Origin: Corynespora cassiicola
Lineage: Eukaryota > Ascomycota > Dothideomycetes > Pleosporales > Corynesporascaceae
Direction of reading: 5' to 3'
NCBI GenBank assembly: GCA_022059125.1
Contig: JAEUWY010000020.1
Location: 1,488,001 to 1,552,000 of the forward strand
DNA: 64,000 bases
The translations under genes were made by a program, and so were the position numbers. Under the pieces are notes generated by a model. The model was not told where the DNA came from, ran no database searches, and worked only from the letters and a program-made list of their open reading frames with translations. Positions within the stretch are counted from its first letter, which is position 1, and every line of letters starts with the position of its first letter. This document shows, in pieces, positions 47,194 to 59,938 of the stretch.

Positions 47194-48201
47194 TTTTCTA
47201 CGACACGATTTGATTTGTTCAACGTCTTAGCGTCATGGGCCTGGAGAGCCACGGGGCGGCTGCCTTGGATGACTATAACTCAGTCAACTACTGAAACCCA
47301 TTATCTTCACTGTACATACTTATCTGCAATGCCCCAGGGGCCTTCTTCAACTCGTGCTGTTTTCGCAACCCAACATGCCTATTGTGTGAGTTGATTGGTG
47401 TTTAGACTTTTCTAACAGCTCAGAGCGACAATGAGTCCTTAGTTTGGAGAGGAAGGTGTGGGAGGGCACCACCTGTTTATAACCCCAGACTACGCCGCTC
47501 GCCACATCAACTAGAAAGGTTGCCTAAATGTTGATGACAATTCCATCCAGCGGCTTCTTTCAGTTTGGCTAATTGCTATTGGTGCGGCGATGCGCGCTTG
47601 ACCTTGAAACACTACAACCAGAGGGACGGGACCGCTGCGCCTTAATCCCACGGTTTCTCGGCTACTACCAAATTGATGGTCAGTACAGATACTTAACAAC
47701 AGTGCTCATTTCTAGTCACTTATGAACAATATTAGTAAACAATGAGATATCGTTCCTGATTCTCTATCGAAGGCCTTCATCACGTAGGCCACCCTACAGG
47801 TTACCAGGTAAGTACACATCCTTGGTTACGGAGACTTGGCGGCTTCTACTATTTCCGTCAAGTTCGAAGACCCTCGCAGCCAGCCCCACGAGACTGACAA
47901 CGAGCTTCCGGTTAATGTATTGACGAAAACCCATAAACAGCTACCAAGCCTTCCGATCACCATGGTTCGGGACTACGATATGCATCAGTATCTAGATATA
48001 GCGTGTGCGGGAAGTATATCCTCCAGTCCTTCGGCATTTAAGTGGGCTAGAGTGGGTCAGTACAATATACGAAGTATGCACATAGCCGCCGAACCTCGAT
48101 TGGGCGCTTAAACGCAACGACCATTCTGCTGTGCCTCAGTCGTTAAAATAATATAAGATACTACAATGATTGCACCTATGGCCTAATCTCAAGATGTAGA
48201 A
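47194..48201. other. Intergenic, no gene seen
   Basis: About 1 kb between the CAP protein and the membrane protein gene. One short frame (47836-48111) has no recognisable domain. Confidence 0.5.
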
Positions 48202-50303
48202 ATGACAGACTCGCGACCTCCCGCCACCATTTTACCTATCCAACAATCCGATGCGAGCGATCACAGCCGCCCTTTTCGCAACATGAATGATGACGTTGAT
48301 ACAGTTCCCATCCCAAGAACAGAGTCATCGTCTTCTGAATCCGCACCGCTCGAGAAGCATCGCACCGTACCTACCTGGCCAGAATCACCTCGGCCTCTCG
48401 CTGAAGTCAGCTATCTTTCCGTTTTGAGCTGTTTTGGAGATGCGATAGTCATTCTCGCATCAACTATTTTCGTCGTTTACGGATCATTCATCATTCATTA
48501 TGACGGTGTCCCAATCTCGGATGTATCTCATCTTAGCATCTTACAAGATGCATCTGGCTATGTAAGTAACTAATATCCTACACTCGTTCATCGAATATGA
48601 ATCCTCGATAGGATAGATAGTGTAGCTAACTACTCTAGGGTCCCACGGTTTTTCCCATTCTCTTCGCAGCGATAGTTGGTCAAGCTATGCATGCCATTGC
48701 GCATTGGAGACTGGAAAATGGGGAGAGGATGAAAGTGCTCGATCAACTTCTCGGAAGCACTGGAATCTTCTCTGCGGTCGCCACTCAATTCAAATTCCAA
48801 AACATGGGCTTTGTCGGTGCATCCCTCATCTGCTTGTGGGCTCTTTCCCCGATCGGTGGCCAGGCCTCTTTGCGAGTCTTGGAATACGGCTCTAATACCA
48901 CCTCTCACCTACGCACCATGCATTATCTGGATTGGAATTCGGCCTTTGCAATGTCACAAAAAGGCGTTGGCCCCCATAAAGATGCCATGGAGGTTCGCTT
49001 TGTTGCAAGTAGCCTCTTCGTAGCGTCACTGGCAAGTACCCGGGATACTCAGTTGTCAAGCATGGACAGTTGGGGTAATGTGAAAATTCCAATGCTTGAA
49101 CGACTACCCGCTTTACCTGACGAAGAAGGTTGGCTCACGGTAGATTACAACAAAAACATCACCTACACTGCCCAGATAGGCGTTCCTATATCAGAGTTGT
49201 CCACCAACTACAACACCACATTCAATATGGAGTTGGCATACTGGACACTTGACTGCCCCGATATCAAACCAGAATCCGAACGAGATCCATCTGAGCCATG
49301 GCTACCAGGTGTAAACACGTCAGCCTCATTGGCCCAAGAAGAAGGATGGTTCGTTGGATATTCAAGATCCTGGGCTTTATCCACCCCTATGGAACTATGG
49401 AGATGGAATACTACTGATTTTACCAATATTCCCCGACGAGTCATCTACTACAGAGGCGCTGATGATGATAGTGGTCAGAGCTGGAATGAAACATACGCCG
49501 AATGTCATATGAGCACCAGTTATGTTGAAGTCACCGTTCAGTGTTTCTCCAAAAGCTGTTCCATTACGCACATCAGGCCTTCCCTTTTACCGCACCGTCC
49601 TTCTTCAGTTGCCTTGGGAATAGATCCCTTTTACGCCCATTTCATACGAAGTTTCCATGAAACCTTGGAAACGAAAGTTTTCCAGCGCCCATCTGTATTC
49701 CAACGCTACTTCGTCCAACCATATGCTCCATTCACATCGGCAAATAAAAGCCTAGATATCTTCAAAGTGGGAAAAGTCTCGTTCGAAACATCCTTTGCCC
49801 AACTCCTCAACAGCTACTGGCAGGCTGGCATCAGCATCGGGCAAGTCACCTCGGGCATTCCACCTGCAGAGCAAATAAACTCGACTTGGTTTACGAAAGA
49901 TAATGGGATGCAAAGACCCTACTACCGGTCCATGAACGCCACGGAGACACAAACCATTCCCACTGTAAAATGCAACAAGAGCTGGCTCGCCGCTCTTTTC
50001 ATCGCAACGGGTGCCATGTTCCTCGCCGGCGCCTTCGGACTTGTCCTCGAGATCACGCGCAGGGCGCCCGATTTTGCGCTTAATATCTCCTCGCTCATGA
50101 GGGATAATCCGTACATTGACATTCCGGCCGGAGGCAGTGCTTTGGATGCTCTTGAGCGCAGTCGCTTGCTCCAGGATGTGAGGGTGAGGATTGGGGATGT
50201 GAGGGCGGGGAGTGATGTGGGGTACGTTGCGATTGCGAGTTGTGACGAAGAGGGCAAGGTGTGGAGATTGAAGGATTTGGAGAGATCTAGGACATTTTCG
50301 TGA
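48202..50303 (+). CDS. Large fungal membrane protein of unknown function
   Basis: The exons are 48202-48561 and 48639-50303 (77-nt intron, phase 0), 674 residues. A disordered acidic N-terminus (1 to about 70) leads to a membrane segment around SYLSVLSCFGDAIVILASTI. Two more hydrophobic stretches follow (FPILFAAIVGQAMHAIAHW and FVGASLICLWALSPIGG). A long, probably extracellular domain (about 190-580) has many N-glycosylation sequons (NTT, NIT, NTS, NET, NKS) and several cysteines. A final membrane helix (SWLAALFIATGAMFLAGAFG) and a short cytoplasmic tail end the protein. This layout (short tail, three helices, big ectodomain, last helix) recurs in an uncharacterised fungal family with many paralogues. 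I cannot assign a role. Confidence 0.8.
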
Positions 50304-50993
50304 GAAAGATATGTAATATTTGTATATATTTGAAGGGGCTGGGGCTGTACATGGTAATTTACGCTGTTCGAGTGAAGGTCAGGATTTGACAGTGATGAAA
50401 CTCTCATTGTTTTCAGAAGTAGCTGGGCTTGATCTGCTGAGTACTATCGTTACGATCGTCCAGCAGCTCAAACCTCCTACATAATTCGAAAGATAGACGC
50501 ATGATGAGGCCACGATGCGCTCTACCACGGGAGGATGTGTCATGTCACCTGAACCAGAACAAAGGCCTGCTGTGTCAATTCTTTGTGTTCAAAAGACTAT
50601 CTGAGAATCATCTTCTGGAAAACACTCGTTCGATATATTAGGCTGACGCAGGCTCAAGAATCTGGTTGGTGGGATCCGTAGCTTTTTCCAATTCCCTACA
50701 ATGGTGGTTGCTTTTTCGTGCGGGGTTTGCCGTAGCCCGGGATTAGTCTGCTCACTGCATGGAAACGCAACATTGAGTACCACCATGTCGGGCCGAGCTT
50801 ATCCTAGATTGTGCATATCGACTCCGAATCATCCAAAAACGTGCTCTAGTACGACGGTGAACATGGAGCTATCCCTTTAGGCATTCAAGTAAATCTTGGC
50901 TCAGCATGAAGTTTAAAAGAGCTCCGTCGCTCTGCTGAGAGCTTCGGCTTGGTATGTCCGTTTTAGTGAAAAGCTCTTGTTTCGCACGTCGAC
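50304..50993. other. Intergenic, no gene seen
   Basis: About 690 bp. It holds the 3' flank of the membrane protein and the promoter of the GMC oxidoreductase. No other signal was identified. Confidence 0.5.
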
Positions 50994-53181
50994 ATGCAAT
51001 TTTGGGTGGCGCTCGCATCGATAGTGAGCTTCTTGGGGACCGTTGAAAGTCGCGCCACAAAAGCAACTCACATTCGGAATAATGGCGACCTCCTTTCGTC
51101 CTATGACTTCATCATCATTGGCGGAGGCGCAAGCGGACTCACTGTCGCCGACCGCTTGACTGAAAACCGCAAAAGTATGTGCTGACTCGCCCCCCCAATG
51201 AATTAGTTTATGCCATCCTCATATTTTCAATTAGTTCGCCTTCGTCTGACCCTGCTCCAGCGACCGTCCTCGTCCTCGAATACGGACCTTTCGATAGCCA
51301 TGAACCCTCTGTTCTAGTTCCTGGCCTATTGAACCTCTCCAGCACGCCGTATTGGTTCAACTTGACATCTACTCCTCAAAAGCATCTCAACAATCGCACC
51401 TTCGCTGTAACCATTGCCTCTGCCGTCGGAGGAGGAACTGTAATCAATGGCATGTTCTTCCAGCGGGGCGCGCGAGCCGACTACACAATTTGGGAGACAC
51501 TAGGAGCAAAGGGGTGGGGATGGAACGACTTGTTTCCATATTTCAAAAAGAGTGAGACATTTACAGCGCCAGACCCTGCGTTCGCAGAAGAGTGGGGGAT
51601 CGAGTTTGAGGAGGACGTACATGGGCACGAGGGCCCGATCCAAGCAAGTTACCCGCCATACCAATTTCCTGTAATCAAGGACTTCTTCAAGGGTTTTAGG
51701 GAGCTGAACGTTACGACACCGCGTGATCCAGATGATGGATCTGCGAAAGGGGCGTTCTGGGTGCCGAGCACATTGGACCCTAAAAACAGGACTAGGTCAT
51801 ATGCGCGGACCGCGCATTACGACCGGGTCATTAGGAAAAGAAAGAACTATCATTTGCTGAGTTTATCGGCAGCGACAAAAATCCTATTCGACGAGAGAAA
51901 AAGAGCCGTGGGCGTTGAGTACATGAATAGAGAAACAGGCCAAATAGCCAGGGTCAGTGCAGGTAAAGAGGTCATATTGGCAGCTGGCGCTGTGCATACT
52001 CCACAGGTTCTTCTGCTCTCTGGAATCGGGGAGAGAAGAGAGCTGGATAGGCTAGGTGTGACATCTATCAGCGATGTACCGGGCGTAGGGTACAATTTCC
52101 AAGACCACCCAACAATATTTTTTGTCAATCAGTGTAAGTACATCATATCCTGTGCAATTCTAAAATATATGGAAGATAGAAGCTTGAAAGGATATGGGCT
52201 GAAGATGGATGACAAGATCTCAATTCCCATGTGGAAGGTTTGCGGATATAAATAGCACAGAGGTCTAGATATATGACGAGCGCAAAGAACTAACAGGACC
52301 GTCCAGTTAGCAACGACACCGAACCCTCAATAGCTGATCTAAACACAAATGCTACCTATCAACAACAGCAGCTAGATCTCTACTGGACGCGTAGAGAAGG
52401 CGCTTACACCATAGTCGCATTGGGCGGAAATACGGCTGCCTTTGTGCCATTGCCAGATATCGTATCTGATGCATCTGCGAATTCACTTGTCCAGGCTGCG
52501 CGAACCGAAGACCCTGCCGCCATCTACTTTTCTGTACCGCCCTCAGTATTGGATTCGTATAACTTACAGCGCGAGGTTCTGATTGATTCTTTCAAAGGGA
52601 ATACTCTCCCTGTCCAGGAAACAGGCTTCAATGGCCCCTTCATACCGGTGACGCTCTTGCATCCTCTATCGCGGGGACGAATCTCGCTGAATGGCACGAA
52701 GCCCCTCTCTGCACCACTTGTGGACTACTCTGCTCTATCTTCGCCAACTGATCTTGCTGTTTTGATCAGTTCAATCCGATTCAATCGCCGGCTTCTACAG
52801 ACTTCGAGTCTCGCACAAAGACTGCCCATTGAGCTGGTCCCTGGTTCGAACGTGACCAGTGACACAGATCTCGAGGCGGCCATGCGAAATTCTGTGACGC
52901 CAACGTACCAACACCCGTGTTGTACGGCTCCGATGCTACCGCTCAGTAGAGGAGGCGTCGTAGATCCCGAGACTCTGACAGTGTATGGAGTACAGGGGCT
53001 GAGCATTGTGGATGCAAGTGTTATGCCGGTGATTCCAGGGGCGCATTTGATGGGGACAGTATATGGAGTCGCGGAAAAGGTACGAGAAACTTCTGAGAAT
53101 AGCCTGCATTAGATCATGAGAACTGGAATTAACGCGATACAGGCTGCGGACATGATCAAGAGGAGACATGGACTGATCTAA
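50994..53181 (+). CDS. Secreted GMC oxidoreductase (FAD; glucose/aryl-alcohol oxidase family)
   Basis: The proposed exons are 50994-51174, 51261-52133, a 14-nt micro-exon 52217-52230, 52297-53079 and 53143-53181, 629 residues with all phases consistent. The signal peptide is MQFWVALASIVSFLGTVES. The FAD-binding Rossmann motif is DFIIIGGGASGLTVADRL. GMC signatures follow (AVGGGTVINGMFFQRGARAD and AAGAVHTPQVLLLSGIG). Both catalytic positions are present: His in YQHPCCTAPMLP and His in VIPGAHLMGTVYGVAE. The C-terminus, after the last intron, is AADMIKRRHGLI. It is likely an extracellular flavin oxidase or dehydrogenase producing H2O2 from alcohols or sugars; the substrate is unknown. HPCCT instead of the usual HPxGT is unusual. 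The micro-exon is inferred from frame and family fit only. Confidence 0.85.
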
Positions 53182-54538
53182 ACTGCTGGGTATATCTAGG
53201 ATATAGGTCCAAGCATCCAAATGGTAAAGCTTGACATTTTGGTATTATGGTGTCCTTACAGAGATGGACCACCGTTGCGGAAGAAACAGGTGTGCTCTTC
53301 AGCATAGCCTCACTGCTGCCGGGATATCTTTTCTCCACCTACACCGTAACTCTTTGCCGAACCCTTCACCGCCAAGTCAGGCCCAAATAGGAATTTGCTC
53401 GGACTTGGTCACATTTCAAGTTTTTTGGTCTAATGTGGGGGATGTGACACGAATAACAAGCAGCGGGGCTGCGTTCCGCTTCGGTGCTTCTACGCGCCTA
53501 GAAAGTGCGGGGATATCTCGAAATCGACCCATTCACCTCACCGATCTTGAGACTAACAGGGGCGGTCTCGACAACCCGCATGGGATCGTAGGCTAAAGCA
53601 CGTCAGCTACATGTGCCGGTTCGAAGAAGCCCAAGGGTTAGCGATAGTTGTCCTGCTCGTACAGCGTCCCTTCTGTCCATCTGTCCGATTCAACGCCAGA
53701 TGCCAAAAAGTGGAGAAGCTGTTGAGGTTGTTTTCCCGAGGCTGTCGGAAAGTCTTAGGAGGGGACCCGGGTATCTTCGCTGGACTGCGTGGCATAGCAG
53801 AGCCCAGGGCGTTGATATTTCGAGGCATGCGATCGAAGCTTTCTAAGATCCAATCGGAATAGCCCCAGGCATGGGTGTGGATTGGATGCGAGGCATCGGG
53901 GGCCATGCTGCTCATTGCTAGATGACGTGTCGTTCCCAAAATTGCCTTGTGTAGATAGCAGTGTAAAGCCGCCAAGAATCGTGATAGGTTGGATACGAGG
54001 TCCCCGGGAGTTTCGGGAGCATTGGATGCATCAGGAAACCGATGGCCTTTTCTGGCGGTGTTGCTGCAGCTCGATGGGGTTGGAATGAACAGGGATGGCC
54101 GCTGCTCGACTGCTGCTCGGGCAGCCACGAGGCGACTAATAGAGCACGTGATCTCAAACTCTATATGGCACTCTCCAACAACTGGGCTTCTGTGGAAATC
54201 TGCAGAGCCAAGATCGCATCCAATGTTCTGTGAAGTTCGCTGGCATAAATCTCGCCATGCCAACCCGCATCCTGCCCCCGATAGCCTCTCGACTTCTTAC
54301 GACAAGATGAACCACTCTGAATTCGGATGATCTGCTGATGACGGTGCCAAGTCTATTGCTCCCAAGAAGGATTAGCCCCCCACAAAGCGCTCCACCGCCC
54401 GCGGGCGCATCCCACTGCCGTTTTTTTAGCAACGAGTTGCCCCGATTTTTTCTTTCTTAAATCTCTTGCCACTACTTGTGCTCCGCTATAAATGGCGGCC
54501 CCATCGATCTCCAAGATTTCTTAGCACATCCTTTCACC
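53182..54538. other. Intergenic, no gene seen
   Basis: About 1.35 kb. Frames on both strands (for example the minus frame over 53607-54263) are mutually overlapping and lack domains. The last 60 bp contain the TATA element of the Bor1-like gene. Confidence 0.5.
54487..54493 (+). promoter_or_regulatory. TATA box of Bor1-like gene
   Basis: TATAAAT lies 46 bp upstream of the ATG at 54539. Its position supports that ATG over an in-frame upstream Met at 54476, which would precede the TATA element. Confidence 0.45.
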
Positions 54539-56580
54539 ATGGCGGGCACCGAGTCCTTGGCTACACCAAACGAAGGCCATGGCTTATACAAACGCAGCAT
54601 CTCTCCAAGCAGATCGAGAAATTCGAATGAAGCTCGTGTTGGAACCGGCCTGCACCGTGAAGACACGCAACGGTCCAGAATGACGGCAAGTTCCAAGAAA
54701 AACGCCTGGTGGAAGACGCGACTTTTCAGCGGTATGGTCAACGACGTTCGCAGACGAGCGCCTTTCTATTGGAGTGACTGGAAAGATGCTTGGGATTATC
54801 GAGTGGTACCAGCGACTGTTTACATGTATTTCGCAAAGTATGTACAATTGATACTATGGACCATTGGTCGTCATTGAATTGAGCTATCATGACTAACACT
54901 CAACAAGCATTCTTCCGGCACTTGCTTTTTCCCTCGACATGTTTGAGCAGACCGATATGAGCTTTGGCGTCAACGAGGTGCTCCTTGCCTCAGTTTTAGC
55001 CTCTGTCGTCTTCTCCGTCGCTGCTGCTCAACCTCTTGTAATTGTGGGGGTTACAGGTCCAATCACCGTCTTCAATTACACGGTATATCACATCTTGAAA
55101 TCACGAGACACAAATTATTTCGCCTTCATGTGCTGGATAGGATTGTGAGTAAGGTCCTTGTAACACGTCATGATATTGGCGCTAACTTAGTGTCTCCAGA
55201 TGGGCCATGGTTTTCCACTTCATACTAGCCATTACCAACTCTTGCAACGGCCTGCGCTACGTAACTCGCTTCTCATGCGATATCTTCGGCTTTTATGTCG
55301 CCTTTATTTACCTCCAGAAGGGAATACAAGTTCTCACACGTCAGTGGACAGTCAATGAAACCTCTGCCTATCTCAGCATAGCCATTGCGCTGATGATGAC
55401 TGCCGTCGCATACCTCTGCGGTGTCGTTGGAAACTCGTCGCTCTTCCAACGCCACATCAGAAAGTTTATCGAAGACTACGGAACTCCCCTGACCGTCATT
55501 TTCTTTACAGGCTTTGTGCACATTGGCAAAATGAGGGGGGTAGAACTGCTGACACTTCCAACGTCGCGTGCATTCTTCCCGACGAGCGACCGAGGGTGGT
55601 TCATTCACTTCTGGGACATCAACGTCGGCGATGTGTTTCTTGCCATCCCGTTCGCGATCCTACTCACTATCCTCTTCTGGTTCGATCACAATGTGAGCTC
55701 CCTCATCGCGCAGGGGACAGAGTTTCCCCTCCGCAAGCCAGCAGGATTCCATTGGGATATCTTCCTACTTGGAATCACTACTGGTGTCGCGGGTCTCCTT
55801 GGAATCCCTTTCCCAAACGGATTGATCCCTCAAGCACCTTTCCACACCAATTCTCTGTGCGTGACCCGAACAGTATCCGACTCGGACGACGAATTCAACA
55901 AAGGAAATACTCGCAGAATAGTCGATCATGTCGTGGAACAGCGCGTGTCAAACCTCGCACAAGGATTGCTGACCTTGGGTACCATGACAGGCCCCCTTCT
56001 CATCGTCATTCATCTCATCCCACAGGCTGTATTAGCCGGATTGTTCTTTGTTATGGGTATCCAAGCGCTCGAGGGTAACGGCATCACCCTCAAGTTGCTT
56101 TTCCTTGCCAAAGACCGACACCTCACCCCACAATCCGATCCCTTGATGCGTATCGAACGCCGCAGGGCAATTTGGGTGTTCGTGGCTCTCGAGTTGATCG
56201 GATTTGGTGCCACATTTGCCATCACCCAGACGATAGCTGCGATTGGGTTTCCGGTTTTCATCTTGTTCTATATCCCGATGCGGACATGGGGATTGCCGCG
56301 TTGGTTCACCTCTCAGGAACTGAGCATCTTGGATGGCCCGACTGCCAGCCCGTTTACGATGGAGAGCGTTGGTGGCAATCATGGTGAAATTGTCGAACCG
56401 GGAACAGGCCACGGCGGTACTTCAACACCCCGTTTCGAACACGACGAAGCGGAGCGTGGAGAGGCGGGAAGTCGTGAGGACTTCTCCAAGGAAGGCTACC
56501 ATACTAATGAAGGAGCGCGAAGAAGGGGAAGTTTTCGGAACACAGGTGAACTAGAGCTGGACGATATTACAAAGCGCTAG
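54539..56580 (+). CDS. bor1: Bor1/SLC4-type bicarbonate-borate transporter
   Basis: The exons are 54539-54837, 54908-55144 and 55200-56580, 638 residues. After a cytoplasmic N-terminus come the SLC4 hallmarks: DWKDAWDYRVVPATVYMYFA, ILPALAFSLDMFEQTD, FSVAAAQPLVIVGVTGPITV, NGLRYVTRFSCDIFGFYVAF and, later, DHNVSSLIAQGTEFPLRKPA with FHWDIFLLGITTGVAGLLGI. The NGLIPQAPFHTNSLCV loop follows. Yeast Bor1 exports borate at the plasma membrane and contributes to vacuolar function, so the same is expected here. The C-terminal tail (about 580-638) is acidic/basic and disordered. It is convergent with the MFS gene, whose end lies only about 160 bp away. The ATG context CACCATGG is strong. Confidence 0.93.
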
Positions 56581-56739
56581 AATACACATCGGCTGAGCAC
56601 ATGTCTAGATTGTTTCATATCCGTAGCCTTCCGTATCCACTTATCAATTTCAGTACAAGATGGTGGTCATTATCTTCTAGAACCCGCAATCGCGTGGTAA
56701 CGAGTGCCTGATATGTGCGGGCTCAACCAAATATACTCC

Positions 56740-58226
56740 TCACATCCATCCAATACGCTTACCCAAAATCCCCGCACCACCCAATACCGCACTAATGCCT
56801 GTGAAGAGGACCAAAGGCCCATACTCGGTTCCATATACCCCCTTATGACCAACCGTCCCAAACCTGACCAAAGCCTCGCTAACAGGCCCACTAACAACAT
56901 TACCAATACCCCTGCCCGCAGCCAACGCCGCGAAAACCATGGGACCATCCATTCTACCCGTGGAGGTCTGCACCGCCTTCATAACACCCGGCCACGTCGC
57001 ACTGTAGCACCCAGCAAAGAACCCATACATGAACGAAAACACGAACAGTGGCGGCAGCGAGTTTGCAAAGCCCCAGATCAAAAATACAGAGAGGGTAGAG
57101 CCGACGGTGCTGAATAGAATGCCGGCCGTGACGTGGAACCGGTCGATGATGGTGCCCATGAGCAGGTTGCCGAACACGCTCGCTACGTTGAAGAGGATGA
57201 GGGTCAGGGCGGCGATGGTGCTGTTAGCTCCCAATTGGGAGGCGAAGGTGGGGAGGTAGATGGAGGGCAGGAAGTAGCCTAGGCCTTCGAGGACGTTTCC
57301 GAGTTGCAGGAGCAGGAATACGCGGTCGCGAAGGAAGGTGAAGGAGATGCGGCGCCCGGAGGTTGAGGCGCTGATGGGGAGACGGGGCTTGAGGTAGAGG
57401 GTTACGGGTGCGGTGGAGATGAAGAGGATTATGGCCCAGGCGCGGAGGGTGGTGCGGAAGCCGTAGTTATTGAGGAGCCATTGGAGGAGAAGGGGGATTA
57501 CGACGCCGCCGATGCCGGTGCCAGCCTTTAAGAAGTCAGACTTCGATTACTCTAGATAAAACCAGGGATTTTCTAGTATGAGGGAGAAGGAGCTCATTCA
57601 CCTACCCACATCACTCCGAAGGCGAAGCCTTTTTTCGCCACGAACCACTCATCCATGAACTGGATCGCGGGTGAATAGGCCATGGCGCCGCCTATCGCAT
57701 AGAACACGCCCTGGGTAATGATGAGATGTGTGACGGTTTGGCTTAGAGAGCTCAGTCCCAGAGACAGACACATAATCAACAGCCCGATCATGATGGCCGG
57801 CCGTTTGGTGCGCGGATACCGCTGCAGGGTTCCAAAGACGAGCGGTGCCGAGAGATACATGAGGCCCATGGCGCAGGTACCAATGATGGCAATGTTTCTG
57901 GAACCAGCGAATGGGGCATTCGTGGAGTAGTAGTCTTGAAAGATTCCGTACGCATATGGGAAGCCTAATCATAATTGAGTGTACGGTAAATTTGGGGTGG
58001 GGGAAAGTGGCTTACCCCAAACAAGGACTTCGAGCAGAAATGCGGCACTAAGAAATAACCAAGCGTCTTTGCCTCCATCGACGGGAGGGAGTGACGATTC
58101 GTGCTCTATGCCTTCGTGCCATTGGGAGTTTGACTCAAGGTGGATGTCGGAGCCCTGGCGGGAGATTAAATTCGGAGTCTCCGAGGCCGGGGTTTGGGTC
58201 TCCATTTCGAACTCGTTTGGTGCCAT
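56740..58226 (-). CDS. Monocarboxylate-type (SLC16-like) MFS transporter
   Basis: The exons are 58226-58016, 57964-57606 and 57525-56740, 451 residues. An acidic N-terminal tail of about 50 residues is followed by about 12 membrane segments. The fungal MCT signatures are DAWLFLSAAFLLEVLVWGFP, YAYGIFQDYYST, GTCAMGLMYLSAPLVFGTLQ, FVAKKGFAFGVMWAGTGIGG and a C-half with GANSTIAALTLILFNVASVF and AGRGIGNVVSGPVSEAL. The splice MWAGTG at 57606/57525 uses donor GTAGGT and restores the family consensus. Yeast relatives (Mch proteins) carry riboflavin or unknown solutes, so the substrate cannot be stated. Confidence 0.9.
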
Positions 58227-58849
58227 TCTGATGTAGAGTGTTTGGAAAACAGGGCGTGACACCAAAGATGGAGAGGCAGGATAACTTCACAAAGAAAGAT
58301 GACGAGAAGAAAATGAAGTGAGTCGGTCAAGGTAGACAGTTGATTGAGTCAACTAGCGCACTAAATGCGGTTATCGGATCCGAAGTGGATTACTACTCCG
58401 CGACCCGGTGCCTTTTCTACATTAATTTTATAGGAACATCGCTCAGCTTGCAAAATCCGCGAGATGTTATCGATCGATGTGAGCCGAGAGTCTTTTTCAC
58501 GACAGAAAAGACCAAACCTCCGACTTTGAACAAGACCTGGAGTGATGTCTCTTGCTTACTTGACTTGCGTGCTTCGGTCCGAGAATGGAGTAGTGGAGTA
58601 AATCGATTGCACAGTCTACTCCGAATTGAAAGGCAATTCGGAGTTCATTATACCCCGCACTTATACCGATTCCGACGTACAGGCAGGTGCATCTTCATGT
58701 GATGAATAGCCTTCGAAATAGAGGCAGATGAGCATCGCCTGAAATACACTTACCGTACACTATGACTTTCTTCGGAGAAATTCAAGGAGGAAGAAAAGTT
58801 GACATGGACCCTAGTCGATAAGTAGTCCAAACCCGTACATTAGCTTGCC
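58227..58849. other. Intergenic, no gene seen
   Basis: It holds the promoter of the MFS gene and the 3' flank of the GFA gene. A 120-codon plus-strand frame at 58340 has no recognisable features. Confidence 0.5.
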
Positions 58850-59534
58850 TTACACGAAGGATGTACCTTGTCCAACCATGCCCCACCACTTTTTCGCTTT
58901 TGCGCCAGGCCCACCGTCGGTTACGCCTTCAATCTTGTGCCCCCAGAAGAGTGTTTCCTGAATGTTAGTCAAGTCTTGACCCCAGCCACCTTCCCTATGA
59001 GGTTCTTCGCCGGGCTTCTCTTCTGCCATCTTTTCTCCGATTAGAACCTCCTCGTCTAGCGTCCCGATCCACAGTTCCAATGTATCGGGCATGGCCTTGA
59101 GATGTTGAAAAGTTAGACCTGGAGGTGTTTTGATGCGAGTCAGACGCTTCCGAAGAGATGGCCAGGTCATGGAGCCAAATGTCGAAGAACAAATTACATA
59201 CCACTCCCACACTTTCCGCAGAACTTTCTTTCTACATCCGGGCTGCTTTCGAAAATCTTGAGCTGGCTAGGGTCTTTTGAGTCTTGCGAGGGGAATGAGA
59301 TGTTCGGGACGGGGATGGAAATGGCGATGGGTAGCAGCGAGGAAAGCCATTTGCGGCATTGAGTGCATTGGCAGGCGCTGCACTGTTTATTTTTTGATTA
59401 GCCCTGCCACAATGATTGTGGTGGTACTGATGTACATGTGGCGGCCACGAGGCTTCGTTTGGGAATGTGACTGTATAGCGGATAGATGCACAGAGACAAC
59501 CGCCTGTTATCTGAGCTGGATGTCGGTCAGGCAT
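58850..59534 (-). CDS. GFA/CENP-V domain zinc protein
   Basis: The exons are 59534-59436, 59382-59202 and 59118-58850, about 182 residues. All zinc-site cysteines of the glutathione-dependent formaldehyde-activating (GFA) fold appear once the introns are removed: GGCLCASIRYTVTF, then CSACQCTQCRKW across the first junction, and FCGKCGSG|LTF at the second. ELWIGTLDEE is also typical. The second intron contains a readable frame that hides the real junction. GFA proteins are small zinc enzymes or binding proteins, sometimes S-hydroxymethyl-glutathione synthases. In fungi they are a large family with mostly unknown substrates. Confidence 0.85.
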
Positions 59535-59938
59535 GTCAGTGGAAAAAATCTCAAAGTTGATTGAAAAGTTGTTGCCTTGATGCCTTGGAGCCGACCAATA
59601 CTCAGCTCAAGACAAGCCGGAGCTATTATAGAGCGGTAACATGTATGATGATGTCATTTTGAAGTTGTGTTAGGCTGCGAGTTTGTCGAGGATGCACTCG
59701 GCTAGTGCACCAATTGTAGCCCAGCTCTCCATCTTTGTGAGCGTGGAGTAACTTGCGTTGGAAGCCGATTGATTTCTCGATTGAATACAGGGACCAGGAT
59801 AGCAAGGGTGGGCCGGGCTGGAGGGCTGGAACGACATGGGATAGGCACACAATCGCCGCGGAAATGCCAAGACGCTCGTGCGTCCCGCGCAACCAAAAAG
59901 TTACAACGCGAAAGCGCGATGGCATCGCGGTCGCGCAC
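59535..59938. other. Divergent intergenic region
   Basis: It lies between the starts of the GFA gene (minus) and the mitochondrial-like gene (plus). The downstream frame stays open up to 59753, so an earlier start for that gene is formally possible. Confidence 0.5.

Noticed and set aside
53607..54263. 218-codon minus-strand frame between GMC and Bor1 genes
   Set aside because: It overlaps comparable plus-strand frames and shows no domain, signal or composition typical of a protein.
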